Part shown: one piece after another, positions 27,336 through 36,117 of the stretch | How positions within the stretch are numbered: the stretch's first letter is position 1 | Layout: every line of letters starts with the position of its first letter | NCBI RefSeq assembly: GCF_020483305.1 | Contig: NZ_JACWAB010000007.1 | Span: 50,205-114,204, forward strand | Reading direction: 5' to 3' | DNA from: Arthrobacter sp. UM1 | GTDB taxonomy: Bacteria; Actinomycetota; Actinomycetes; Actinomycetales; Micrococcaceae | Length of the DNA: 64,000 bases | Translations under genes and position numbers: made by a program | Notes under the pieces: generated by a model | What the model was told of the DNA's origin: nothing | Databases searched by the model: none | Seen by the model: only the letters and a program-made list of their open reading frames with translations

Positions 27336-27887
27336 TCAGGAGTAGACGTGCGGGGCGAGCGTGCCGATGAAGTCGAGGTTCCGGTACTTCTCGTCGAAGT
27401 CCAGGCCGTACCCCACCACGAACTCCGTGGGGATCTCGTAGCCCACGTACTTCACGTCGATCTCCACCTTGGCCGCGTCCGGCTTGCGGAGCAGCGTGCA
27501 GATCTCCACCGAGGCCGGCCCGCGGGACTCGAGGTTGGTCTTGAGCCAGGAGAGCGTCAGCCCCGAGTCGATGATGTCCTCCACGATGAGCACGTGCTTG
27601 CCCATCAAGTCCGTGTCCAGGTCCTTGAGGATCCGGACCACGCCGGAGGACTTGGTGCCCGAGCCGTACGAGGAGACCGCCATCCAGTCCATGGTCACGT
27701 GCTTGTTCATGGCGCGGACGAGGTCCGCCATGATCATGACCGCGCCCTTGAGGACGCCGACCACGAGGACGTCCCTGTCCTTGTAGTCCTCCTCGATCTG
27801 GGCCGCGAGTTCTGCCACCCGCTCCTGAATCTGCTCCTTCGTGTAGAGGATGTTCTTCAGGTCGGACTCAACGTGGCTGGCTTCCAC
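27336..27887 (-). CDS. hpt: Hypoxanthine phosphoribosyltransferase
   Basis: 183 residues; salvages hypoxanthine/guanine with PRPP. PRPP loop [14 protein letters not shown], pyrophosphate loop VLKGAVMI, C-terminal [13 protein letters not shown]. Sits between tilS and ftsH as in most Gram-positive bacteria, where the tilS-hpt-ftsH order is conserved. ATG start. Confidence 0.97.
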   Translation of the reverse strand: MEASHVESDLKNILYTKEQIQERVAELAAQIEEDYKDRDVLVVGVLKGAVMIMADLVRAMNKHVTMDWMAVSSYGSGTKSSGVVRILKDLDTDLMGKHVLIVEDIIDSGLTLSWLKTNLESRGPASVEICTLLRKPDAAKVEIDVKYVGYEIPTEFVVGYGLDFDEKYRNLDFIGTLAPHVYS

Positions 27888-27974
27888 AGTGGCTCCTGCG
27901 TCTCGGTTCGGTGGGGCTTTCGGCGGGGCCGAGGACGCTCGGGGCGCGGCCTCGGTCTCAACGGCCTCCGGCGG

Positions 27975-29141
27975 CTAGGCCCGCTCGAAGACCACGGCTA
28001 GACCCATCTTGCCACTCAGGTCCGGGATTCGCTTCCTCCAGACCCGGACTCCGGGCAGCTGGACGGGCCCCGCCGAGTCCGTGCCGCCCTCCTCCCGCGG
28101 CAGCGCCAGCCGGGCCGCGGCGGCCACCCTCTCCCGGGTGATCGCCTCGGGGGCGTCCGGTCCCGCCGCCCGGCGTGCGGCGGCCAGGAGCACGCGGCTC
28201 CTCATCGCGGGGTGCATCTCCCGCAGCGCCGGCACGCTGAGGACGACGACGCCGGGGCCGCCCGACTCCCCCTCGATCAGAGCCCTCTCCGCCGCCTCCT
28301 CAGCGGCGCGGTCCAGGAAGTCTGCGTCCTCCGCCGCGAGCGCCGCCGTGCGGGCCAGGTTCTTCCGGACGCCCGGGAAGGCCAGCTCGAGCGCCGGGAG
28401 GGCCTCGATCCTCACGGCCGTACGGGGGCGGTCCGGGACCAGATTGCTCGGGTCCTGCCAGAACGGCAGCTCCTGGGCCTCGCAGAGCCGCTCGGTGTCC
28501 TCCCTCCAGAGGCCGTCCTCCGGGTCCAGGAACGGGCGCGCGATCCGCACCGCGCCCCACGCTCCCCACCGCGGGATGCCCGCGAGCGAGCGCGTCCCCG
28601 AGCCGCGGGCCAGGCCGAGCAGCACCTGCTCCGACTGGTCGCTCAGCGTGTGCGCCGTGAGGACGGGATCCGTGCCCGCCAGCTCCGCGAGCGCCGTGTA
28701 CCGGGCCGTGCGGGCGGCGGCTTCGAGGCCCGGGCGGGCACCGCCGTCGTCGTCGGAGGGGACGCGAACGCGGAGCACGGAGGCCGGGAGGCCGAGCCGC
28801 TCGCAGGACGCGCGCGCTCGCTCCGCCGCCTCCGCGGAGCCGGGCTGGAGGCCGTGGTCCACGATGCCCGCGCGGGCCCGGACCGCGCCCTTGCGCTGCG
28901 CGAAGGCGAGGGCGGACGCCAGCGCGAGCGAGTCGGCTCCCCCGCTCACGGCCGCGAGGACGCGGGGAGGCTCGGCCGCGTCCCGGGGCCGCCCGCCTCG
29001 CGCGTCCTGCCGTGTCTCTGCCGCGCCGGGCTCCGCGCCCAGGTCCGGGCACAGCCCCGCGCCCTGCCCCCTGCGCAGCTCCGCGAGGACGCGGTGGACG
29101 CAGGAGAGGGCGCGGAGGAAGACGGGGTCGGGGCGGGACAC
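27975..29141 (-). CDS. tilS: tRNA(Ile)-lysidine synthetase
   Basis: Converts the wobble C34 of the AUA-reading tRNA-Ile to lysidine. 388 residues: PP-loop AVSGGADSLALASAL, GIVDHGLQPGSAE, LTAHTLSDQSEQVLLGLARGSG (usual form HxxDDQ-ET; here HTLSDQ), RPFLD, then substrate-binding and C-terminal domains. A low-complexity stretch precedes the PP loop. GTG at 29141 lies 2 bases after the upstream stop. Confidence 0.93.
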   Translation of the reverse strand: MSRPDPVFLRALSCVHRVLAELRRGQGAGLCPDLGAEPGAAETRQDARGGRPRDAAEPPRVLAAVSGGADSLALASALAFAQRKGAVRARAGIVDHGLQPGSAEAAERARASCERLGLPASVLRVRVPSDDDGGARPGLEAAARTARYTALAELAGTDPVLTAHTLSDQSEQVLLGLARGSGTRSLAGIPRWGAWGAVRIARPFLDPEDGLWREDTERLCEAQELPFWQDPSNLVPDRPRTAVRIEALPALELAFPGVRKNLARTAALAAEDADFLDRAAEEAAERALIEGESGGPGVVVLSVPALREMHPAMRSRVLLAAARRAAGPDAPEAITRERVAAAARLALPREEGGTDSAGPVQLPGVRVWRKRIPDLSGKMGLAVVFERA

Positions 29142-29143
29142 GG

Positions 29144-30454
29144 TCAGCGGGCGGAGTCGGGCGCGGACTCGGGCGCGATGCCGGGGATGTCGCCGTTCGA
29201 GCCGCTGCCCCGGGCGCCCCGGCGGCCGGCCGAGGCGGGGGCGGTGCTGGGCGAGCCGCCGTCGAGGACGCGGTGGATCCAGGCCTCGGGGTGGTGGATC
29301 TCGTGCTCGGAGGGGAGGTGCTCGGCGCGCTCGAACACGCGGTTGAGCGCCTCCATGCCGCGCGCCTCGAGGACGGCGGCGCAGAACTTCTGGCCGTCGC
29401 GGTACTGGGCCGCCTTCTTCTCCATGCCGATGAACCGGAACACCGCCTTCTCGATCCGCGAGCGCTCCTCCGCCCGGCGGGTGAACCGGCGGCGGATCGT
29501 CTTGACGCTCGGGATGAGGGAGGAGTCCACGGCGTCCATGACCAGGTTCGCGTGGCCTTCGAGGAGGCTCATGACGCCGGTCAGCTCGGACATGAGGGCG
29601 CGGGCCTCGTCGGAGAGGAACATCTCGCTGACCGGGACGCCGGCGCGGCGATTGCGGCGGGCGCGCTGGACGGCGGCGACGAGCTGCGTGAACTCCTCGC
29701 TGAGGTCCTCCGCCTCGGAGGTGACGAGGTCCGTCAGCTCGCGGATCTTGGATTCCATGTGATCGCGGAGCCACGGCGCGGCGGCGAACTGGACGCGGTG
29801 GGTCTGCTCGTGGAGGCAGACCCAGAGGCTGAAATCGTGCTGGTCCACGTTGAGCTCGCGGGCGATCTGCGCGATGTTCGGCGCCACGAGCATGAGCACG
29901 CCGTCTGGGTTCTCAGGAGCGAACGCGTCGAACTGGCCGAGGATCCGCGTGGAGATGAGCGCCAGGACCGCGCCCATCTGGACGCCGGACGCCGTGCCGC
30001 CGACGGCGCTCGCCGCCGGGGAGGACTTCGCGAGCGCCCGCTCCAGAGTGGGGCCGGTCAGGCGGCTGAAGGAGTCGACGGCGGCCGTCAGCCACGCTTT
30101 GCGGTCCACCACGCGGACCTGGCTTGTGAGGCGCTGGGCGGCCTCGAGGCCCGTGATGGCGTGGACCTCGTCCGCGGAGACGCGGGCCAGGACGCGCAGC
30201 TGCCGGACCACGTCATGCGCCTCCTCCAGGGAGACGCGCGGACCCGAGCCGGCGAGCGCCCGGGACACTGCGCCCGAGACGCGCAGGGGAAGGCGGGCGA
30301 GGGATGCGGCAGTCTTCGTGCTGGTGCTGGTGCTGGTGCTGGTGCTGGTGCTGGTGCTGGTGCTGGTGCTGGTGCGAGTCTGCTCGGTGGGCGTGCCCTC
30401 TGCAGCGGGGCCACCCGTGGCCGAGGTGGATGGGGACGAGTTGGACTCAGTCAT
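29144..30454 (-). CDS. Zinc-dependent metalloprotease-like protein (DUF2342 family)
   Basis: 436 residues; HEQTH (215-219, in VCLHEQTHRVQF) is a zincin HExxH motif, with an acidic helix about 100 residues later (LLEGHANLVMDAVD) as expected for a third ligand. Members are annotated as zinc-dependent metalloproteases or coenzyme F420-biosynthesis-associated proteins, and lie next to tilS in actinobacteria. Residues 27-48 are an unbroken Thr-Ser repeat from a hexanucleotide microsatellite (30318-30375). ATG at 30454 chosen as the codon starting MTESNSS; the open frame upstream is repeat DNA. Confidence 0.88.
   Translation of the reverse strand: MTESNSSPSTSATGGPAAEGTPTEQTRTSTSTSTSTSTSTSTSTSTKTAASLARLPLRVSGAVSRALAGSGPRVSLEEAHDVVRQLRVLARVSADEVHAITGLEAAQRLTSQVRVVDRKAWLTAAVDSFSRLTGPTLERALAKSSPAASAVGGTASGVQMGAVLALISTRILGQFDAFAPENPDGVLMLVAPNIAQIARELNVDQHDFSLWVCLHEQTHRVQFAAAPWLRDHMESKIRELTDLVTSEAEDLSEEFTQLVAAVQRARRNRRAGVPVSEMFLSDEARALMSELTGVMSLLEGHANLVMDAVDSSLIPSVKTIRRRFTRRAEERSRIEKAVFRFIGMEKKAAQYRDGQKFCAAVLEARGMEALNRVFERAEHLPSEHEIHHPEAWIHRVLDGGSPSTAPASAGRRGARGSGSNGDIPGIAPESAPDSAR
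30318..30375. repeat. Hexanucleotide microsatellite (GTGCTG)9-10 in coding sequence
   Basis: Nine perfect GTGCTG units and a partial tenth, read on the minus strand as (Thr-Ser)n at the N-terminus of the DUF2342 protein. The unit is six bases, so slippage changes length without shifting frame. Confidence 0.95.
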
Positions 30455-30580
30455 GCCCCCAGTATGGGCGCGGCCCCTGGGAGCGCGGTCAAGAGGAGCG
30501 CTGCCAGCCTCAGCCGCCCTCGGGCCCCGCCGGCCCGCCGCTGCGCCACCGCGATCCGGGCCGGCGCGATCCGGGCCAGG

Positions 30581-30639
30581 CTTGTGCACCCGGTTCGTTC
30601 GGTTTCAGGGCCGGAATCCGAACGAACCGGGTGTACAAG
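30581..30639. repeat. 59-bp hairpin, family A (copy 1)
   Basis: 22-bp arms with one mismatch around a 15-nt loop (TTTCAGGGCCGGAAT); outer tip CTTGTGCACCC, inner arm GGTTCGTTCGG. First of four 59-bp hairpins alternating A-B-A-B in the gap 30455-31321, which holds no credible gene. A lacks the 21-bp leader units seen with family B. Confidence 0.85.
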
Positions 30640-30723
30640 CCGCATCTATCCCCGGCCTGGTCTCGGGCGGCCCGCCTCTCCTGCTTCTCCCCGCCTCCCG
30701 GGCTCACGGAGCCTGTCCCGCAG

Positions 30724-30825
30724 GCTTGCGCACCCGCTTCCCCTGCTTATGCACCCGCTTCTTCTGCTTGTGCACCCTCTGGTGTCAGTTTTCAGGCCGA
30801 ATCCTGACACCAGAGGGTGCACAAG
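30724..30825. repeat. 102-bp composite element, family B (copy 1)
   Basis: Two 21-bp direct units (30724-30744, 30745-30765; each begins GCTT and contains GCACCCGCTTC), one base, then a 59-bp hairpin (30767-30825) with perfect 22-bp arms starting CTTGTGCACCCTCTGGTG and loop TTTTCAGGCCGAATC. The 21-bp units are degenerate copies of the left-arm tip. Confidence 0.9.
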
Positions 30826-30962
30826 GCTGGGGAGCACCGGGCTGGGCGGGAGGACAGGGCTGGCAGCACCCCAGGCTGGGCGGGAGCACAAGGCCCGGCG
30901 GGTGTACGGGCTGGGCGGATGTGCAGCGGGGTGGAACAGGAACGCCTTCAGCCTCAGTCGGT

Positions 30963-31021
30963 CTTCTGCACCCGGTTCGTTCGGTTTCAGGGCCGAAATC
31001 CGAACGATCCGGGTGCACAAG
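30963..31021. repeat. 59-bp hairpin, family A (copy 2)
   Basis: Same plan as 30581-30639: 22-bp arms (outer tip CTTCTGCACCC, inner GGTTCGTTCGG; two mismatches), loop TTTCAGGGCCGAAAT. Copies A1, B1, A2 and B2 follow each other at roughly 190-base steps. Confidence 0.85.
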
Positions 31022-31117
31022 CGAGCGGGAGGGCCTCACAACAGGCACAGGCCGAGCAGGGAGCCCCGGCCCCCGGCTTTCCCAGCCAGTGCCTCGGCCT
31101 GATGCCCCGGCTCCGCG

Positions 31118-31219
31118 GCTTACGCACCCGGCTCCCCGGCTTACGCACCCGGTTCGCCGGCTTACGCACCCTCTCGTGTCAGTTTTCAGGCCGAATCCTG
31201 ACACCAGAGGGTGCTTAAG
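31118..31219. repeat. 102-bp composite element, family B (copy 2)
   Basis: 21-bp units at 31118-31138 and 31139-31159 (GCTTACGCACCCGG...), one base, then a 59-bp hairpin 31161-31219; arms 22 bp (tip CTTACGCACCCTCT, one inner and two tip mismatches), loop identical to copy 1. Confidence 0.9.
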
Positions 31220-31321
31220 GCTGAGCGGGGGCGGAAGCGGCTGCGGGAGCGGGTGCGCACGCGGCCCAGACCGGCTGCACACCCGTGAGCCGCCCCGAGA
31301 ACCGTTCCAGAGCCGCCCCGC

Positions 31322-32773
31322 TCACGCCCCCGCCGCCACAATCCGGGCCGCGACCTGGTCCAGGGCCGCCTTCGCGTCCGGCAGCGCCCCCTCGACCCCG
31401 GTGTACGCGAGCGCGAAGGCGACGAGCCGGCCGTCCGCCGTCGTCGTATAGCCCGTGAGGACCGCGGTGGCGTTGAGGGTTCCGGTCTTGGCGTGGATGT
31501 AGCCGCGGGCGCCCTGCGCGCCCGGGGCCTGGAAGCGCGAGGCGAGTGTGCCGTTGAGGCCGGAGACGGGGAACTGCTCGGCCTCGGCGCGGAGGTGCGG
31601 GTTGGAGCTGGTCATGAGGGTGCGCACGGCGGAGGCGAGGGCGCGCGGCGTGACGTGGTTGCGGATGGAGAGGCCGCTGGCGTCGACGGCGCGGACGTCG
31701 CCGGGGTACCGGGTGATGTCCGGGAGCTTCTGCGCGAGGAAGTCCTGCACGCCCTTGGACGTGGCCGGGTGGCCGGACTTCGCGGCCGCGAGGCGGGCGA
31801 GGGTCTCGAGGACGTAGTTGTCGGAGTCGAGGAGGCCCTGCTCGGTCTGCTCGGCGATGGTCGCGGACTGCACCGAGGCGAGCGTCCGGCCGCCCGAGCC
31901 CGAGCCCTTCCCGCGCACGGCGGCCACGCTGACCGGGTGCCCGGCGCGCTCGCTCAGCCGCTTCTCAAGGGACCGCGCGAAGGAGTCCGCCGCCGTCATC
32001 CCCGGATCGGAGACGCGCGGGCCCTCGGTGGCGGACTCGTCCGTGAACGCCGAGTTGACGGCGAGCGGGGCAAGTCGGGTCATCTGGCCGGTGTCGAGGT
32101 CGCCCTGCGGCCAGGCGGGGTTGAGGGCCTCGGGGAAGAGGGAGTCGTCCAGCGTGACCGTGACGCGCGCGGGGACCTTGGCGCCGGAGGCCGCGTCGGG
32201 GGCCATGGCCGCGGCCGTCTTCTCGGCGAGGGTTCCGAGGCCGGCGCGGCCGCGGACGGCGGACGGGTCGCTCGCGCCGGAGCCGAGAAGCGCGTCCCCC
32301 GAGCCCACGAGGTTCACCTGCCCCGGCTTCTCCCCCGCCGTGACCGAGGTGCCCAGCGTGGCGTCCGCGTCCAGGGTGCTCAGGATCGCGGCGCCCGTGA
32401 GCACCTTGAGCGAGGACGCCGGCGGCAGCGGCTTGTCCCCCTGATTCTGGGCGATGGGGTCTCCGGAGCCGGCGTCGATCACCGCGGCGCGGATCGGCTG
32501 GCCCGCCACCCGCGGGGCGTCCGCCACGGCCTTGGTCAGCGCCGCAGCGGACTTCGCCGAGGGGCTCGCGGGGGCGCTGGCGGCAGAGGGCGACGACGAC
32601 GCAGCCGCCTTCCCCTCCCCCGCCGGCCGCGCGGACGGCGCGGCCCAGGCGCGGGACTCGCTGGAGGCCGCGGGCGGGTCTTGCGGAGGGGAGGTCAGCT
32701 GGGCGAGGCCCCACCCAGCGGGGACGCCCACGAGGGCGGCGATGACTGCCACCGGCAGGACTCTGGCGCGCAC
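31322..32773 (-). CDS. dacB: D-alanyl-D-alanine carboxypeptidase (PBP4, S13 family)
   Basis: 483-residue low-molecular-weight penicillin-binding protein that trims or cleaves peptidoglycan cross-links outside the membrane. N-terminal uncleaved or cleaved signal segment (VLPVAVIAALVGVPAGWGLA), Ala/Ser/Pro linker, then SxxK as PASSLK (Ser120-Lys123), SDN in LLDSDNYVLE and KTG in HAKTGTLNA. GTG start. First gene of the leftward block; divergent from ppa, with promoters for both in 32774-32896. Confidence 0.95.
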   Translation of the reverse strand: MRARVLPVAVIAALVGVPAGWGLAQLTSPPQDPPAASSESRAWAAPSARPAGEGKAAASSSPSAASAPASPSAKSAAALTKAVADAPRVAGQPIRAAVIDAGSGDPIAQNQGDKPLPPASSLKVLTGAAILSTLDADATLGTSVTAGEKPGQVNLVGSGDALLGSGASDPSAVRGRAGLGTLAEKTAAAMAPDAASGAKVPARVTVTLDDSLFPEALNPAWPQGDLDTGQMTRLAPLAVNSAFTDESATEGPRVSDPGMTAADSFARSLEKRLSERAGHPVSVAAVRGKGSGSGGRTLASVQSATIAEQTEQGLLDSDNYVLETLARLAAAKSGHPATSKGVQDFLAQKLPDITRYPGDVRAVDASGLSIRNHVTPRALASAVRTLMTSSNPHLRAEAEQFPVSGLNGTLASRFQAPGAQGARGYIHAKTGTLNATAVLTGYTTTADGRLVAFALAYTGVEGALPDAKAALDQVAARIVAAGA

Positions 32774-32896
32774 AGCAACCCTTCAGGACGGCAACGGAAG
32801 CTATAGGCTTGATTCTATTGGGCGGCAGCCAGTTCTGGCCCAATTCTCCGGCTGCCGCGGTTTCAGAGGGCCACACCCGATTCGAGGAGCTTTTCC

Positions 32897-33421
32897 ATGA
32901 GCCACGACGTCACGATCGAGATCCCGGCGGGATCGCGGGTCAAGTACGAGATCGACCACGAGACGCACCGCCTGCGCCTCGACCGCGTCCTCTTCACCTC
33001 CATGCAGTACCCGGCGAACTACGGGTACTTCGAGGACACCCTCGGCGAGGACGGGGATCCGCTGGACGCTCTCGTGTACCTGCCGGGCGTCGAGCTGCAC
33101 CCGGGCGTGCTCGTGGAGTCCCGCCCCATCGCCGTGCTCAACATGACCGACGACGGCGGCGGAGACGCCAAGCTCGTCTGCGTCCCGGCGGACAAGCGCT
33201 TTGACCACATCAAGGAGCTCGAGGACCTCGACGAGTGGTTCAAGAAGGAGACCGAGCACTTCTTCGAGCGCTACAAGGACCTCGAGCCGGGCAAGTGGGT
33301 CAAGATCGAGGGCTGGCAGGGCCGTGCCGAGGCCGAGGCCGAGCTCGAGCGGTCCATCGAGCGCTTCAAGAGCCAGCCGCAGCCATCCGAGGAGGACGAG
33401 CCGCAGGGCCGCGACGTCTAG
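32897..33421 (+). CDS. ppa: Inorganic pyrophosphatase (family I)
   Basis: 174 residues; hydrolyses PPi to drive biosynthesis. Signature DGDPLDALV with metal-binding Asp residues, early IPAGSRVKYEID and YPANYGYFEDT, late AxKWVKIEGW. Ends with an acidic tail (PSEEDEPQGRDV). Immediately followed by a terminator and then the AT-richer restriction island. Confidence 0.97.
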   Translation: MSHDVTIEIPAGSRVKYEIDHETHRLRLDRVLFTSMQYPANYGYFEDTLGEDGDPLDALVYLPGVELHPGVLVESRPIAVLNMTDDGGGDAKLVCVPADKRFDHIKELEDLDEWFKKETEHFFERYKDLEPGKWVKIEGWQGRAEAEAELERSIERFKSQPQPSEEDEPQGRDV

Positions 33422-33476
33422 GCGAAGAAGCAGGTAACTGTTGAGCAACTGAACTTACCGACCCAAAGCAAGAAGC

Positions 33477-33511
33477 GCCTCTCCCACCTCTCAACGGGTG
33501 GGAGGGGCTTT
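33477..33511 (+). terminator. ppa rho-independent terminator
   Basis: 12-bp arms (33477-33488 GCCTCTCCCACC; 33497-33508) with one G-U pair, 8-nt loop, then TTTCT. It marks the last typical chromosomal sequence before base composition shifts. Confidence 0.85.
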
Positions 33512-33640
33512 CTCGCGCAAGGCCCGATGCGGAGCCATCAGCCGAACAGCCCATCCCCTTCTTCTAGCTCACACACGGAGACCACCTAGTCGACCGACCA
33601 GGGACTGCAATTCGCAATACTTCTCTCAGACTCAAGACCA

Positions 33641-33657
33641 GTGCTATACTAGTCATC
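33641..33657 (+). promoter_or_regulatory. Probable promoter of a leaderless methyltransferase mRNA
   Basis: TATACT at 33645-33650 fits a -10 box and lies only 7 bases before the GTG at 33658, so transcription should start at or next to the start codon. It overlaps the palindrome ACTAGT, a possible site for the enzyme's own helix-turn-helix. No clear -35 box and no ribosome site are visible. Confidence 0.5.
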
Positions 33658-35010
33658 GTGACGACCACTGACCTGTTGACCGCAACCGAAGCCGCAAAGA
33701 TCCTTGGCGTTTCCGTGGGAGTAGTAACAAGACTCTCAAACCAAGGACGCCTTCGCTTTGAGCAAGTCGGGGCACGAAAAGTATTTCGAAAATCAGATTT
33801 ATTCGAACTCCTCAACAGAGACAATCTTATCCAAAACCCCCAGGATCACTACCGCAAAGAGTCATTCAACCCCAAGTTGAAAGCGATTTCATTCTTCAGT
33901 GGCGCGGGCGGCTTGGATGTCGGACTGGAAAACGCGGGAATTGAGTCAATCCTCTATTGCGAGATGAATAAAGAGTGCCGCATGACCCTCGCAAAGAATC
34001 GACCAAATGCCGCACTCATCGGTGATATATCAAAATTCGACGGAAAAAAGATACGTGAATATGCGAGACTGGATGACGACGAAGAGGTCGACATCATGCA
34101 TGGTGGGCCGCCATGCCAGGCATTTAGCACCGCCGGAGCCCGCCGCGCTTTTGATGATGCCCGCGGGAACATTTTCCTTCAGTTCCTGAAGATTGCGAAG
34201 GAGCTACGGCCGCGATACCTCGTTATCGAAAACGTCAGAGGTCTATTGTCAACACCATTCCCACTCGCACCTGGGGGCAAGCCCATCAAGGGGGGCGCCC
34301 TTAAGAAGGTTCTGGACGAGCTAGATCAGATGAACTATTCGACCTCATTCAATCTGTACAATTCCGCAAACTTCGGGGCGGCACAGATTCGAGAAAGAGT
34401 CATTATAATTGCGAAGCGTGAGGGTGCGGCCGCCCCCTTCCTAACCCCGACGCATAGTGATGAGGAAAAGTGGGGCCTTAAGCCTTGGGTCACTTTTGAT
34501 GAAGCAACCGCTCATCTGGAGGGAACTGAGCACGATCATCTACAGTTTCCTGAAAGACGACTTCAGTACTTTCGCATGCTGAAGGAAGGCCAATACTGGA
34601 CATCACTCCCAAGCGACGTTCAAGCCGCGGCAATGGGGAAAGCGTACGGGCTAACCGGAGGAAGAACCGGCTTCTACCGCAGAATCGCAGGAAACCGACC
34701 ATCACCGACGCTCGTCACCAGTCCGATTATGCCTGCTACGGACTTGTGTCACCCTCGCGAGCTTCGCCCCCTGAGCGCCCAAGAATACAAGGCCGTTCAG
34801 GGATTCCCGGAGACTTGGTGGATCGCGGGATCTACGCGTGAAAAGTACCGCCAGATCGGTAACGCTGTACCGGTCAAGCTCGCGGAAGCTATCGGCAGAA
34901 CACTAATCAATGACATGACGGGCAACGATTTCGAATCCTCAAAATGGGACAGCTTCCCCTATTCTCGATATCGCCTCACCAGCTCCAGATCTTGGAAATA
35001 TCCGGGATAA
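33658..35010 (+). CDS. DNA (cytosine-5)-methyltransferase with N-terminal MerR/excisionase-type HTH
   Basis: 450 residues. Residues 5-52 form an excisionase-like helix-turn-helix (LLTATEAAKILGVSVGVVTR...VFRKSDLFELL). The catalytic part has motif I FFSGAGGLDVGL (79-90), motif IV GGPPCQAFS with catalytic Cys153, motif VI ENVRG, motif VIII QIRERV and motif X RQIGNAVPVKLAEA; the target-recognition region lies between VIII and X. It protects the host DNA from the endonuclease encoded convergently at 35132. Fused regulators are known in other C5 enzymes (M.EcoRII, M.SsoII), so autoregulation is plausible. GTG start, leaderless by promoter position. Recognition site unknown. Confidence 0.93.
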   Translation: MTTTDLLTATEAAKILGVSVGVVTRLSNQGRLRFEQVGARKVFRKSDLFELLNRDNLIQNPQDHYRKESFNPKLKAISFFSGAGGLDVGLENAGIESILYCEMNKECRMTLAKNRPNAALIGDISKFDGKKIREYARLDDDEEVDIMHGGPPCQAFSTAGARRAFDDARGNIFLQFLKIAKELRPRYLVIENVRGLLSTPFPLAPGGKPIKGGALKKVLDELDQMNYSTSFNLYNSANFGAAQIRERVIIIAKREGAAAPFLTPTHSDEEKWGLKPWVTFDEATAHLEGTEHDHLQFPERRLQYFRMLKEGQYWTSLPSDVQAAAMGKAYGLTGGRTGFYRRIAGNRPSPTLVTSPIMPATDLCHPRELRPLSAQEYKAVQGFPETWWIAGSTREKYRQIGNAVPVKLAEAIGRTLINDMTGNDFESSKWDSFPYSRYRLTSSRSWKYPG

Positions 35011-35131
35011 ATTTGGACACAAGAAAATAGGATCAGTTGTCAAGAAGTCTGGTGACTCAATTTGGAAATTGAACATTTTCCGGAGGTTCCAGCAACCCGC
35101 ACACCTGGAACCCCGAATTGAACGAGGAGGA

Positions 35132-35911
35132 TCAGAGAATACGATCCCTAAGGACTACCAAATCATCCAGACTTCCGCCAAGATCGTGACTCGACAGCTG
35201 ATCCGTCAATTCGTTAGACAGGCGTGCCAGGGATTTCTCCCTGGCTGCTTGAACTCTAGAGCCATCGACATTGGAAAGTGGCATCAATAGACCAATTGAA
35301 GAGTTGAATCCGGCGAGCCACTGCCAAAACTTTGCACCCGTGATGTACCTATACTCGAATCCGTCCAAGTCACGGTTCTCCCTCTGAAGATCAGGGGATT
35401 TGTATACTCGAGTCTCGTCCTTACCAACCTTGCCATCGCGCACGATACACATTGCAGCCTTCACCGCCTGGCCCGACGCCCGCCGGCGACCCTTAAGCTC
35501 TTCCATCCGGGTACGCAACCCACGCAGCTCCTGAACGAAGCTGCTTGAATTTGTCGTATTTGTCTGACTCTTGAGCTCGAGAACCCACAGAGCCCCGTCC
35601 CTCTGAGTGGTCAAATCACCCGTATCAAGGGTGTCCGCTGAAATAGCTGAGAGGATTCGCTGCCAGTGCGTTCCCATGACAGTTTCCTCGGATGAAGACT
35701 CCTTCGCATGGAATGCTTCAGTCAGATACTCCAAGGCAGTAGTGCATCCTCGGGCCGCGAACATCGCGATATCCTTTTCCAACAGCTCTTTAAGACGCAG
35801 TTTCTCATAGAAACCAATTCGACGCTCCTGGTACTCTTTGATAATGCGTAGCGCCACGTCTTGGTGATCACTGAGTTCATCCGGAATTTCGGTGACTGGT
35901 TCATTGCTCAT
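35132..35911 (-). CDS. Probable type II restriction endonuclease (PmeII-like, PD-(D/E)XK)
   Basis: 259 residues. A PD-(D/E)XK core is suggested by Asp99 (TGDLTTQRDG) and Glu112-Leu-Lys114 in WVLELKSQTNTTNSS; the K-S-x-x-N-T-x-N-S stretch resembles PmeII-family enzymes. N-terminal helices (LRIIKEYQERRIGFYEKL) and an aromatic patch YRYITGAKFWQWLAG follow the usual plan. Its position tail-to-tail with a C5 methyltransferase, 121 bases apart, supports the call more than the motif alone. AT-richer than the chromosome. Confidence 0.75.
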   Translation of the reverse strand: MSNEPVTEIPDELSDHQDVALRIIKEYQERRIGFYEKLRLKELLEKDIAMFAARGCTTALEYLTEAFHAKESSSEETVMGTHWQRILSAISADTLDTGDLTTQRDGALWVLELKSQTNTTNSSSFVQELRGLRTRMEELKGRRRASGQAVKAAMCIVRDGKVGKDETRVYKSPDLQRENRDLDGFEYRYITGAKFWQWLAGFNSSIGLLMPLSNVDGSRVQAAREKSLARLSNELTDQLSSHDLGGSLDDLVVLRDRIL

Positions 35912-35926
35912 GCTCGCATGATAGTA
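35912..35926 (-). promoter_or_regulatory. -10 box of the endonuclease gene, probably leaderless
   Basis: On the minus strand TACTAT (35926-35921) is followed after nine bases by the ATG at 35911; no ribosome site fits between. The pattern matches that of the methyltransferase gene. The remaining gap to 36117 holds nothing else recognisable. Confidence 0.4.
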
Positions 35927-36117
35927 CGTGTGGGTCGCTTTGCATAGACGGGGTGACCCACTGTGCCCGTCCCTGCAACTTCGTGAGGCGACTAACAGCC
36001 CTGCACAGGTTCAGCCCTCCTCGAGTCGAGGCTCGGCAAGGCACCCCTGGCGCGCCCGACAGGTTGGCTTGCCCGCCGCTGCCTCAGGTTCATCCTTGCA
36101 GTTCAGGATGGGCTATT

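Noticed and set aside
30451..31282. Several overlapping small frames with His-Pro-Leu-Val-Ser and Arg-Gly-Cys repeats
   Set aside because: They arise from the A/B hairpins read in different frames on both strands; no coding evidence.
33422..33660. tRNA or attachment site at the left edge of the restriction island
   Set aside because: No cloverleaf, T-arm motif or direct repeat with the right edge could be found; only the ppa terminator is present.
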